DNA of 64,000 nt, taken from positions 992,001 through 1,056,000 of the forward strand of contig NZ_PYUD01000001.1 of assembly GCF_003028575.1 (NCBI RefSeq), written 5' to 3'. Under the pieces are notes generated by a model. The model saw only the letters and a list, made by a program, of their open reading frames with translations. It ran no database searches and was not told where the DNA came from. This document shows positions 48,475 to 61,358 of this stretch, piece after piece. How positions within the stretch are numbered: position 1 is the first letter of the stretch; every line of letters begins with the position of its first letter. This DNA is from Halomonas urumqiensis (lineage in GTDB: Bacteria; Pseudomonadota; Gammaproteobacteria; Pseudomonadales; Halomonadaceae). The translations under genes and the position numbers were made by a program.

Positions 48475-50070
48475 TCAGCCAAACTGGTTCATGGTGTTGT
48501 CCTTGCCGCCGGCCTTGAGTGCCGCCTCGCCGTGGAAGAACTCCTTGTGGTCGTCACCGATATTGGAACCGGCCATGTCCTGGTGCTTGACGGTGGCGAT
48601 GCCTTCGCGCAGCTCACGGCGCTGCACGCCCTCGACGTAGGCCAGCATGCCTTCTTCACCGAAGTAACCCTTGGCCAGGTTATCGGTGGACAGGGCCGCG
48701 GTGTGGTAGGTCGGCAACGTGATCAGGTGGTGGAAGATGCCGGCTTCGCGAGCGGCATCGCGCTGGAAGTCACGGGTCCACTGGTCGGCCAATTGGCCAA
48801 GCTCGGTGGCGTCGTACTCGGCGCTCATCAGGCCGGCGCGGTCATACGCCGAGACATCCTTGCCTTCGGCCTGCCAGGCATCGAACACCTGCTGGCGGAA
48901 GTTCAGGGTCCAGTTGAACGAAGGCGAGTTGTTGTAGACCAGCTTGGCATCCGGCACCACGTCACGAATGCGGTTGACCATGCTGGCGATCTGGCCGACA
49001 TGGGGCTTTTCGGTCTCGATCCACAGCAGGTCGGCGCCGTTCTGCAGGCTGGTGATGCAGTCCAGTACCACGCGATCCTCGCCGGTACCCGGCTTGAACT
49101 GGTAGAGCCCGGAGGCCAGACGCTTCACCTTGACCAGCTTGCCATTTTGCTTGATCACCACATCGCCGTTGTCGATATCGGTGGCCGCGGTGATCTCCTC
49201 GCCATCCAGGAAGCTGTTGTACTGGTCACCCAGATCACCCGGCTCCTTGGTCACGGCGATCTTCTGGGTAAGGCCGGCACCCAGTGAGTCGGTGCGCGCG
49301 ACGATCACACCATCTTCGATACCGAGCTCCAGGAAGGCGTAACGCACGGCGTTGATCTTGGCCAAGAAGTCCTCATGGGGCACGGTGACCTTGCCGTCCT
49401 GATGGCCACACTGCTTCTCGTCGGACACTTGATTCTCGAGCTGGATGCAGCAGGCGCCGGCTTCGATCATCTTCCTGGCCAGCAGGTAGGTCGCCTCGGC
49501 GTTGCCGAAACCGGCGTCGATATCGGCGATGATCGGCACCACATGGGTTTCGTGGTTGTCGATGCTGGCAATGAGTTCTTCGGCGCGGGCGTTGTCGCCG
49601 GCCTTCTGGGCCTCTTCCAGATCGCGGAACAAGTGGTTGAGCTCCCAGGCATCGGCCTGGCGCAGGAAGGTGTAGAGCTCCTCGATCAGGCTCGGCACGG
49701 TGGTCTTCTCGTGCATCGACTGGTCGGGCAGCGGGCCGAACTCGGAGCGCAGCGCGGCGACCATCCAGCCCGAGAGATAGAGGTAGCGACGCTCGGTGGT
49801 GCCGAAGTGCTTCTTGATGGAGATCATCTTCTGTTGACCGATGAAGCCATGCCAGCAGCCCAGGGACTGGGTGTACTTGGCCGAGTCGGCGTCGTAGGCG
49901 GCCATGTCGTCACGCATGATCTTTGCGGTATACCGGGCGATGTCCAGGCCGGTCTTGAAACGGTTCTGGGCGCGCATGCGGGCAACGTTCTCGGGGCTGA
50001 TGCTGGCCCACTTGCCACGCTGAGCCTCGCGCAGTTGTGTCAGAGCCTTGATATCGTCTTGGTATGACAT
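48475..50070 (-). CDS. aceA: Isocitrate lyase, long Pseudomonas-type form
   Basis: A 531-residue isocitrate lyase, about 100 residues longer than the E. coli enzyme and equal to the P. aeruginosa form. The catalytic signature is KQCGH with C221; further markers are ADIDAGFGNAEATYLL, LWIETEKPHVGQIASM, YNNSPSFNW and the C-terminal VKHQDMAGSNIGDDHKEFF. It cleaves isocitrate to succinate and glyoxylate, competing with the two isocitrate dehydrogenases 7-10 kb away. ATG 50070 begins MSYQDDIKALTQL and has AAGGA upstream. Malate synthase is not adjacent. Confidence 0.96.
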   Translation of the reverse strand: MSYQDDIKALTQLREAQRGKWASISPENVARMRAQNRFKTGLDIARYTAKIMRDDMAAYDADSAKYTQSLGCWHGFIGQQKMISIKKHFGTTERRYLYLSGWMVAALRSEFGPLPDQSMHEKTTVPSLIEELYTFLRQADAWELNHLFRDLEEAQKAGDNARAEELIASIDNHETHVVPIIADIDAGFGNAEATYLLARKMIEAGACCIQLENQVSDEKQCGHQDGKVTVPHEDFLAKINAVRYAFLELGIEDGVIVARTDSLGAGLTQKIAVTKEPGDLGDQYNSFLDGEEITAATDIDNGDVVIKQNGKLVKVKRLASGLYQFKPGTGEDRVVLDCITSLQNGADLLWIETEKPHVGQIASMVNRIRDVVPDAKLVYNNSPSFNWTLNFRQQVFDAWQAEGKDVSAYDRAGLMSAEYDATELGQLADQWTRDFQRDAAREAGIFHHLITLPTYHTAALSTDNLAKGYFGEEGMLAYVEGVQRRELREGIATVKHQDMAGSNIGDDHKEFFHGEAALKAGGKDNTMNQFG

Positions 50071-50126
50071 GTGACCATCCTTCCACTGATTGGGTGAAGT
50101 CGTCGGGGCGCTCGCCTGCTGCAAGG

Positions 50127-50154
50127 TGCATCGTTACAACTGCATCGTAACATC
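50127..50154 (-). promoter_or_regulatory. Tandem 14-bp repeats upstream of aceA
   Basis: TGCATCGTTACAAC (50127-50140) and TGCATCGTAACATC (50141-50154) abut each other and also form the inverted repeat GTTAC-N9-GTAAC. They lie 57-84 nt before the aceA start, near a weak promoter pair on the minus strand (CTGACA 50181-50176, CATAGA 50158-50153). A regulator operator is likely; which regulator is unknown. Confidence 0.5.
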
Positions 50155-50379
50155 TATGCTGCAAGTGCGAAGTCTTGTCAGGTTCCGCCACAAACCGATG
50201 CCTGTCTCTACGGCCTTGGTCGAACCCGTTGGTGGCATGTCGGGTGGTGTTTCACAATACTGTGCCGATTTATCAGCCGTGGTGAAAAACACCCGTTTTA
50301 TGCTCGCCGTGGTTGACACTATGGCGCAGCATGGCGGGCTTCAACAATTGATACTTGGGGGAAGATGGCGTTGTAACTC

Positions 50380-50418
50380 GACTACACGACAACGTGATTT
50401 GCCCATTGTCGTGTAGTC
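50380..50418. promoter_or_regulatory. 13-bp inverted repeat between the GNAT gene and aceA
   Basis: GACTACACGACAA (50380-50392) and its exact complement (50406-50418) are separated by 13 nt. There is no T run on either side. It could be an operator or the end of the upstream transcript. The half-site ACTACA/TGTAGT also occurs in HexR/RccR operators, but here in the opposite orientation, so no assignment is made. The rest of 50071-50450 shows no gene. Confidence 0.5.
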
Positions 50419-50450
50419 AACTTTCCGTGGGAGAGAAGGGAGTCGGCGAG

Positions 50451-50891
50451 TCAATCGGTGAAAATAAGGCGCATGTTGCGATGCGCAATTCCAGCGTCCA
50501 TGAACTCATTTCCGAAGGCCTGGAAGCCGAGCCGCTGGTAAAAGGGCAGTGCATGTGTCTGAGCCGCCAACTCGACGGCGGGGTGGCCTTCGCGATGCGC
50601 CGCGGCGATGGCCGCTCGCATGAGCAGCACGCCGATACCCTGGCCGCGAAGTCCGCTGAGCACGGCGACCCGGCCAATATGGGCATCCGGTAGAAGACGT
50701 GCCGTGCCGACGGGCTCGCCAAGGTGCAGGGCGAGGAAATGGCGACAGTCCGCGTCGCGGCCGTCCCATTCCTCATCCCTTGGCACCTGCTGTTCTTCGA
50801 TGAACACCCGCCGACGTAGCTCGGAGGCCGCTTCTCCAAGCGTTGCCCAGTCGCCCTCCTGGATCACTAGGTCTTCACGAAGCGCAGGCAT
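50451..50891 (-). CDS. GNAT-family N-acetyltransferase, ElaA-like
   Basis: A 146-residue acetyltransferase. The N-terminus has RRRVFIEEQQVPRDEEWDGRD, typical of ElaA-type GNAT proteins, then the acetyl-CoA loop region VAVLSGLRGQGIGVLLM and the C-terminal FYQRLGFQAFGNEF. Substrate unknown. ATG 50891 has GAGGAG seven bases upstream, and the gene begins 4 nt after the roxA stop, so it is the last gene of the mnmA-hflD-purB-roxA operon. Confidence 0.85.
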   Translation of the reverse strand: MPALREDLVIQEGDWATLGEAASELRRRVFIEEQQVPRDEEWDGRDADCRHFLALHLGEPVGTARLLPDAHIGRVAVLSGLRGQGIGVLLMRAAIAAAHREGHPAVELAAQTHALPFYQRLGFQAFGNEFMDAGIAHRNMRLIFTD

Positions 50892-50895
50892 CTGA

Positions 50896-54183
<3,288 letters not shown>

Positions 54184-54187
<4 letters not shown>

Positions 54188-55296
54188 GCGCTTCGCTCCG
54201 CGGCATTCCAGGTGTCACGGATCACACCGCCGCCCAGGCAGATGTCACCGTCATAGAGGACCAGCGACTGGCCGGGGGTCACGGCACGTTGGGGGTCGCT
54301 GAAAAGTATCTCGACACCGCCATCATCGCGAGTGTGCATCCAGCAGGGCACATCGCCCTGGCGGTAGCGGGTCTTGGCGGTGAAGTGACCTTGCGCCGCC
54401 GGTGGTTCGCCAGCCACCCAGTCCATTGTCTCGGTGGCCAGGGCGTCGGTGTAGAGCAGCGGGTGGTGCTTGCCTTGCACGGCAATCAGCACGTTGCGCG
54501 ATAGATCCTTGGCGGCCACGTACCAGGGGTCTTCAGGATGATGTGCCAGCCCACCGATACCCAATCCCTGGCGCTGGCCAAGGGTGTAGTACATCAGCCC
54601 CATGTGTTCACCGATCACCTCGCCCTCAGGGGTCTCGATCACGCCTGGCTGCGCCGGCAGGTACTGCTTGAGGAAATCGCTGAAGCGACGCTCGCCGATA
54701 AAGCATATGCCGGTGGAATCCTTCTTGCGGGCGGTGGCAAGGCCGTGGCGTTCGGCAATTTCGCGAACCTCAGGCTTTTCCAGTTCACCTACGGGAAACA
54801 GGGTGCGCGCGATGGCCGCCTCGGGTACCGCGTGCAGGAAGTAGCTCTGATCCTTGTTGGCGTCCAGGCCCTTGAGCAGGCGCGCGCGGCCCTCGCGGAT
54901 CCCGCCGCGCACATAGTGCCCCGTGGCGATCTTCTCGGCACCCAGCATCTCGGCGTACTCGAGGAACACCTTGAACTTGATTTCGCGGTTGCACAGGATA
55001 TCGGGATTGGGCGTCCTGCCGGCGCGGTACTCGGCCAGGAAGTGTTCGAAGACGTTGTCCCAGTATTCGGCGGCGAAGTTGGCGGTGTGCAGCTGGATAC
55101 CGAGCTTCTCGCACACCGCCTCGGCATCCGCCAGGTCGGCCTTGGCGGTGCAGTACTCGGTGCCATCGTCCTCGTCCCAGTTCTTCATGAACAGGCCTTC
55201 GACCTGATAGCCCTGTTCCAGCAGCAACAGGGCGGACACGGAAGAATCGACGCCGCCGGACATGCCGACGATCACCTTGCCTGTGGTGGCGGTCAT
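54184..55296 (-). CDS. mnmA: tRNA-specific 2-thiouridylase
   Basis: A 370-residue enzyme making 2-thiouridine at position 34 of tRNAs for Lys, Glu and Gln. The PP-loop GMSGGVDSS sits at the N-terminus (about residues 8-16); the two catalytic cysteines are in [13 protein letters not shown] and [13 protein letters not shown]. First gene of the mnmA-hflD-purB-roxA-GNAT operon; the start ATG 55296 has only a weak ribosome site (GAGAG). Confidence 0.95.
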
Positions 55297-55399
55297 GGGT
55301 GCTCTCGGAATCGGTGAATCACAAATGGGCGGTGATTATACATCACTCGAGCGGGAAGCTCGAAGAGCGGTGCCTCGCGCCTGGAAACTCGACGAACAT

Positions 55400-55418
55400 C
55401 CCTCCAGGGGATGGAGGG
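55400..55418 (-). terminator. Hairpin after nudJ
   Basis: CCCTCCA and TGGAGGG with a 5-nt loop lie in the 156-nt spacer between nudJ and mnmA. An outer pair, TTTCCAG/CTGGAAA, may extend the structure. No T run follows (ATGTTCGTC on the minus strand), so it is a weak terminator or a palindromic repeat. Confidence 0.4.
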
Positions 55419-55452
55419 CCCCATTCGCTTTCCAGCTCGGCGCGAAGCACGG

Positions 55453-55902
55453 CTAGCGTTCGTGCAACACATTCATGGGAAAGAAGCGTCCGGCTAGGGT
55501 GTCGCGAACACGGCGCATCACCAGCGGGCTGCGCATGCGGCCCTGGCGGTCCAGCACTTCCAGCTCGTCGAGGGTCAACCAGTGCACGGCGTGTATGGCC
55601 CGGTCGAGCTCGCTGCCGAGATGAGCGAGCGCCATCCCCGAGAAGCCGTGGCTATGAAAGGTCTGGCCATCGGGGGCATGGTAAACGTAGAGGCCGAGAT
55701 AGTCGGTGAGGCCAACCTGCCAGGCTGTCTCTTCACGCACTTCGCGCAGGGCGGCCTCCTTGATGCGCTCGCCAGGCTCCAGGTGCCCAGCGGGTTGGTT
55801 GAACAGGGTATGTGGGCCTCCGCGGTCTTCCTCGACCATCAGGAAGGCTCCGGCGCGCTCCACCACGCTTGCGACAGTGACATTGGGGTGCCAGCGGTTC
55901 AT
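55453..55902 (-). CDS. nudJ: Nudix hydrolase, NudJ-like
   Basis: A 149-residue Nudix protein with the box GHLEPGERIKEAALREVREET (Gx5Ex7REUxEE). The length and neighbours (rluE before, mnmA after) match E. coli NudJ, which releases phosphate from nucleoside di- and triphosphates and HMP-PP. The start ATG overlaps the rluE stop (ATGA). Confidence 0.92.
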   Translation of the reverse strand: MNRWHPNVTVASVVERAGAFLMVEEDRGGPHTLFNQPAGHLEPGERIKEAALREVREETAWQVGLTDYLGLYVYHAPDGQTFHSHGFSGMALAHLGSELDRAIHAVHWLTLDELEVLDRQGRMRSPLVMRRVRDTLAGRFFPMNVLHER

Positions 55903-56537
55903 CTGCGTCCTCGTCCATTATTTGCAGTGGCCTTGCCGGTCCGGGGCTTGCGTTTCTGCGAGCCTGGCGGTTGGCGTCCGGCGGGCGGAGCCGGGGCATG
56001 CAGTGTTTCCCGGCGCCATTCTCCGGGCGCCAGGTCAGCGAGCCGCCACGCGCCGATGGCGACTCGCACCAGGCGCAGCGTTGGATGGCCGACATGGGCC
56101 GTCATGCGGCGAACCTGGCGATTGCGCCCTTCGCTGACCGTCATCTCCAGCCAGGTGGTGACCGGGTGACGCTTCGGGTCCAGTGGTGGTGTGCGTTCGG
56201 GCAGTCCACTGGCCTCGAGCCGACGTACCTTGGCGGGAAGGGTCGGACCATCCTTCAGCTCGACACCTCGCCGCAACGCCGCCAGGGCGTGCTCACCCGG
56301 AATTCCTTCCACCTGTACCCGGTAGGTCTTGGGCTGCTTGTGTCGCGGGTGGCTGATGCGGTGTATCAACTCGCCATCGTCGCTGAGCAGCAGCAGTCCT
56401 TCTGAATCGTAGTCGAGCCGCCCCGCGGCATACACACCGGGCACGCCAATGACATCGGCAAGCGTCGCTCGTCCATCCTTGTCAGTGAACTGGGACAGCA
56501 TGCGGTAGGGCTTGTTCAGCAGGTAGAGGATGCTCAT
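55899..56537 (-). CDS. rluE: 23S rRNA pseudouridine synthase RluE
   Basis: A 212-residue pseudouridine synthase of the RsuA/RluE group, without an N-terminal S4 domain. The catalytic aspartate lies in AAGRLDYDSEGLLLLS; KTYRVQVEG and EGRNRQVRRM follow. The C-terminal ~35 residues are a basic Pro/Arg/Lys tail. In E. coli RluE modifies U2457 of 23S rRNA. It is coupled to nudJ and divergent from the isocitrate dehydrogenase genes, as in E. coli where rluE neighbours icd. Confidence 0.93.
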   Translation of the reverse strand: MSILYLLNKPYRMLSQFTDKDGRATLADVIGVPGVYAAGRLDYDSEGLLLLSDDGELIHRISHPRHKQPKTYRVQVEGIPGEHALAALRRGVELKDGPTLPAKVRRLEASGLPERTPPLDPKRHPVTTWLEMTVSEGRNRQVRRMTAHVGHPTLRLVRVAIGAWRLADLAPGEWRRETLHAPAPPAGRQPPGSQKRKPRTGKATANNGRGRR

Positions 56538-56627
56538 GGGCCAAGCTTACCGGTAAGCCGGACAGGATGGCAGGGGGGAGCCTTCTAGCGTGTCAGCCAT
56601 ATTGCGCATACGCCGGGTCGGGGTGGC

Positions 56628-56636
56628 TGGTATAAT
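56628..56636 (+). promoter_or_regulatory. Extended -10 promoter of the monomeric IDH gene
   Basis: TGG followed by a perfect TATAAT gives an extended -10 element without an obvious -35. Transcription would begin near 56643, leaving a leader of about 185 nt that starts with a small hairpin (GCTCTCC-G-GGAGAGC, 56642-56656). Confidence 0.7.
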
Positions 56637-56827
56637 GTTCCCGCTCTCCGGGAGAGCTTCGTTCTGACGAGGCCTGCCGAGACTCCGCCACCGGTGCGAT
56701 GTCGCGCGCATCCCTGCCGGATCACAACATGGGGAGAGCAACACGGGGTCCCCCATTCCAGTCATCGTCAGCGCGCGCCAGCGGTACCGTTCCTGCTGTC
56801 GCAGCGACCAGAGAGATCAACGCAACC

Positions 56828-59065
56828 ATGTCCAAAACGCCGAAGATTATCTACACGTTCACCGACGAAGCGCCTGCGCTGGCGACCCACTCGCTGCTGC
56901 CGATCATCGACGCCTTCACCGATGCCGCCGGCATCGAGGTGGAGACCCGCGACATCTCCCTTGCGGCGCGGATCCTCTGCCAGTTCCCCGACTACCTGGG
57001 CGAGGACAAGCGCGTCGAAGATCATCTGGCGGAGCTTGGCGCCCTGGCCAAGACGCCGGAGGCCAATATCATCAAGCTGCCCAACATCAGCGCCTCCGTA
57101 CCGCAGCTGCGCGCGGCGATCAAGGAGCTGCAGGGCCAGGGCTACCCCTTGCCGGATTACCCGGACGAGCCGGCAAGCGACGAAGAGCGTGACATCAAGG
57201 CGCGCTACGACAGGACCAAGGGCAGCGCCGTCAACCCGGTGCTGCGCGAGGGCAATTCCGATCGCCGCGCGCCCAAGGCGGTCAAGGAATACGCCCGCAA
57301 GTACCCGCACCATATGGGCGAGTGGAGCCAGGCCTCGCGCACCCACGTTTCGCACATGCATGGCGGCGACTTCTACCACGGCGAGAAGTCGATGACCCTG
57401 GATCGCGCCCGCAACGTGAAGATGGAGCTGATCACCGCCAGCGGCGAGACCCGGGTGCTCAAGCCACGGGTCGAGCTGCAGGAAGGCGAGATCATCGACA
57501 GCATGTTCATGAGCAAGAAGGCGCTGCTCGACTTCTACGAGCGCGAGATCGAGGATGCCCGCAAGACCGGCGTGATGTTCTCGCTGCACGTCAAGGCCAC
57601 CATGATGAAGGTCTCGCACCCCATCGTGTTTGGCCACTGCGTGCGGATCTTCTACAAGGAGGCCTTCGCCAAGCACGGCAAGCTGTTCGATGAGCTGGGG
57701 GTCGACGTCAACAACGGCATGGCCAACCTCTACGAGAAGATCGACACCCTGCCCGAGAGCCAGCGTGACGAGATTGTCCGTGACCTGCATGCCTGCCACG
57801 ACGAGCGCCCGGAGCTGGCGATGGTGGACTCGGCACGCGGCATCACCAACTTCCACTCGCCCAGCGACGTGATCGTCGACGCCTCGATGCCCGCCATGAT
57901 CCGCTCCGGCGGCAAGATGTATGGCGCCGATGGCCGCATGAAGGACGTCAAGGCGGTGATGCCGGAGTCTACTTTCGCCCGTATCTACCAGGAGATGATC
58001 AACTTCTGCAAGTGGCACGGCGCCTTCGACCCCGCCACCATGGGCACCGTGCCCAACGTCGGCCTGATGGCCCAGAAGGCCGAGGAGTACGGCTCCCACG
58101 ACAAGACCTTCGAGGTGCCCGAGGCCGGCGTTGCCAACATCACCGACCTGGACACCGGCGAGGTGCTGCTCACCCAGAACGTCGAAGAGGGTGACATCTG
58201 GCGGATGTGTCAGGTCAAGGACGCGCCGATCCGCGACTGGGTCAAGCTCGCCGTGAACCGCTGCCGCGACTCCGGCATGCCGGCGGTCTTCTGGCTCGAC
58301 CCCTACCGCCCCCACGAGAGCGAGCTGATCAAGAAGGTCCGCACTTACCTCAAGGACCACGACACCGAAGGGCTCGTCATCCAGATCATGTCCCAGGTAC
58401 GCGCCATGCGCTACACCCTGGAGCGCGTGATCCGTGGCCTCGATACCATCTCGGTGACCGGCAACATCCTGCGTGACTACCTCACCGACCTCTTCCCGAT
58501 CCTGGAGCTGGGCACCAGCGCCAAGATGCTCTCCATCGTGCCCTTGATGGAGGGTGGCGGTCTGTTCGAGACCGGCGCCGGCGGTTCCGCGCCCAAGCAC
58601 GTCCAGCAGCTGCTCGAGGAGAACCACCTGCGTTGGGACAGCCTGGGCGAGTTCCTGGCGCTGTGCGCCTCCCTGGAGCACCTCGCCAAGACCTTCGACA
58701 ACGAGCGTGCCGCTCTGATGGCCGACGCGCTGGACAAGGCCACCGGCCGGTTCCTCGAGGAGAACAAGTCGCCGTCGCGCAAGGTCGGCGAGATCGACAA
58801 CCGCGGTAGCCACTTCTACCTGGCGCTCTACTGGGCAGAAGCGCTGGCGGCTCAGGACAGGGACGCCGGCCTCAAGGAGCGCTTCGCCCGGCTGGCCGAG
58901 ACCTTGGTGGCCGAGGAGGCGACCATCATGGAGGAGCTCAACGGCGTCCAGGGGCAGCCGATGGACCTCAAGGGGTACTACCATGCCGACCACGAGCTCG
59001 CCCGCTCGGTCATGCGCCCCAGCAAGACCCTGAACGACGCCCTGGCGCTGGTCGCCAAGGCCTGA
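56828..59065 (+). CDS. idh: Isocitrate dehydrogenase (NADP+), monomeric type
   Basis: A 745-residue monomeric isocitrate dehydrogenase (usual length about 740), unrelated in length to the dimeric enzyme encoded next door. Markers are [20 protein letters not shown] at the N-terminus, [55 protein letters not shown] and the C-terminal [17 protein letters not shown]. It converts isocitrate to 2-oxoglutarate with NADP+. ATG 56828 matches the family start; the ribosome site is weak (AGAGAGA). The MITE-like element begins 4 nt after its stop. Confidence 0.96.
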   Translation: MSKTPKIIYTFTDEAPALATHSLLPIIDAFTDAAGIEVETRDISLAARILCQFPDYLGEDKRVEDHLAELGALAKTPEANIIKLPNISASVPQLRAAIKELQGQGYPLPDYPDEPASDEERDIKARYDRTKGSAVNPVLREGNSDRRAPKAVKEYARKYPHHMGEWSQASRTHVSHMHGGDFYHGEKSMTLDRARNVKMELITASGETRVLKPRVELQEGEIIDSMFMSKKALLDFYEREIEDARKTGVMFSLHVKATMMKVSHPIVFGHCVRIFYKEAFAKHGKLFDELGVDVNNGMANLYEKIDTLPESQRDEIVRDLHACHDERPELAMVDSARGITNFHSPSDVIVDASMPAMIRSGGKMYGADGRMKDVKAVMPESTFARIYQEMINFCKWHGAFDPATMGTVPNVGLMAQKAEEYGSHDKTFEVPEAGVANITDLDTGEVLLTQNVEEGDIWRMCQVKDAPIRDWVKLAVNRCRDSGMPAVFWLDPYRPHESELIKKVRTYLKDHDTEGLVIQIMSQVRAMRYTLERVIRGLDTISVTGNILRDYLTDLFPILELGTSAKMLSIVPLMEGGGLFETGAGGSAPKHVQQLLEENHLRWDSLGEFLALCASLEHLAKTFDNERAALMADALDKATGRFLEENKSPSRKVGEIDNRGSHFYLALYWAEALAAQDRDAGLKERFARLAETLVAEEATIMEELNGVQGQPMDLKGYYHADHELARSVMRPSKTLNDALALVAKA

Positions 59066-59069
59066 GGCC

Positions 59070-59233
59070 AGGAGCCTGTCGGACTTAACGCTGATCTACT
59101 GCGAGATCCGGTCTTTCGGCCAATTTCATTCGATCTGATTCGTTAAATAGCGGGCTATTCGCCTCATCAGATCGATAAACTTGTCTCGAAATCCGAATCT
59201 CTCGCTACGATCGGTCAAATCCGACAGGCTCCT
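59070..59233. mobile_element. MITE-like palindromic element, 164 bp
   Basis: The outer ends are a perfect 14-bp inverted repeat (AGGAGCCTGTCGGA at 59070-59083, its complement at 59220-59233). The two halves are complementary with mismatches along most of their length, including an inner CGATCTGAT/ATCAGATCG pair and a central AATAGC-GG-GCTATT. No reading frame of note lies inside. Length, terminal repeats and near-complete palindromy fit a non-autonomous transposon or similar interspersed repeat. It sits between the idh stop and its terminator. A clear target-site duplication was not seen. Confidence 0.7.
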
Positions 59234-59273
59234 ATCGTTCCTGGCGCATCGTGCCCCCGCGCGGGGCAGACCC

Positions 59274-59311
59274 TGAAGCCCCCGTCCGCCGCTTGGCGGA
59301 CGGGGGCTTCA
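59274..59311 (+). terminator. Terminator of idh
   Basis: A 17-bp perfect stem (TGAAGCCCCCGTCCGCC and complement) with GCTT loop is followed by TCTTTATGT. It lies 208 nt after the idh stop, with the palindromic element in between. Confidence 0.88.
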
Positions 59312-59355
59312 TCTTTATGTCGAAGGGGTGGGTGATGGGTCGGATGGGGGGATGA

Positions 59356-59364
59356 TGCTATACT
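59356..59364 (+). promoter_or_regulatory. Extended -10 promoter of icd
   Basis: TGC directly before TATACT forms an extended -10 element; no good -35 is seen. The start would lie near 59371, about 32 nt before the icd ATG. Confidence 0.65.
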
Positions 59365-59402
59365 CCGCGCTCCACTGCACACACCACACAGGGGAGTTCT
59401 CA

Positions 59403-60659
<1,257 letters not shown>

Positions 60660-60677
60660 GTCGTGAGCTGAGCCCGG

Positions 60678-60714
60678 GGTCCCCGTCCGCCAGCAGGTGG
60701 GCGGGGGTCTTTGC
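60678..60714 (+). terminator. Terminator of icd
   Basis: A 14-bp stem with four G-U pairs (60678-60691, 60696-60709), AGCA loop, is followed by TTTGCTTTG. Confidence 0.75.
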
Positions 60715-60870
60715 TTTGAGACACAGCGACATGAACCCTGTCGGCGCCACGGCGTCCAATCAAAGTTGAGACGATCGAAGGTGACCGGCTTGTCGAGATG
60801 GAATGTGGCTCTTATGTTCAATGAAGACAAGGTGACGTGGCGCGACGTGTGGTCCGGCGCAAGCGCTGGC

Positions 60871-61212
60871 ATGACACGCCCGCCCGGCGCCGGTGACCAA
60901 CCGGGCGAGGAGAGCGACGATGACCTGTCGGTACAGACCGCAGAGCCAGAGCTTGCTCGCCCGCCGATGTACAAGGTGGTGTTGCACAACGATGATTTCA
61001 CGCCAATGGAGTTCGTGGTCGAGGTGTTGCAGACATTCTTTCACCTGGATAGCGAGACTGCAGTGCAGGTCATGCTGACCGTTCATACCCAGGGCAAGGC
61101 GACCTGCGGCATATTTACGCGTGACATAGCTGAAACCAAAAGCCATCAGGTCAATCAATACGCTAGAGAGTGTCAGCATCCGCTGCTATCGGACATCGAA
61201 GCAACGGACTGA
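60871..61212 (+). CDS. clpS: ClpA adaptor protein ClpS
   Basis: N-degron adaptor for ClpAP. The core is typical: [21 protein letters not shown], then [24 protein letters not shown] and [12 protein letters not shown]. The acidic unstructured N-terminal part ([16 protein letters not shown]) is normal for the family. ATG 60871 gives 113 residues but has no good Shine-Dalgarno; ATG 60814 (132 residues) is an alternative and the frame is open to 60697. It precedes clpA by 146 nt, the conserved pairing. Confidence 0.92.
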   Translation: MTRPPGAGDQPGEESDDDLSVQTAEPELARPPMYKVVLHNDDFTPMEFVVEVLQTFFHLDSETAVQVMLTVHTQGKATCGIFTRDIAETKSHQVNQYARECQHPLLSDIEATD

Positions 61213-61358
61213 TGACCCCCGGACATGGTCGTACGTAGGGTTTGAGTGGTCGGCCGTTGGCGAGTGTGCTTGCAACGGCGGCAATTGTGCCCGATGTTGA
61301 TGATGCCGGACCATGAACGATCCGACGCAATGCCCTGGGCGGCAAGAAGGGGACTGCC

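Noticed and set aside
50380..50418. HexR/RccR operator
   Set aside because: The ACTACA and TGTAGT halves are in the reverse order and at different spacing from the known consensus, so only a generic inverted repeat is reported.
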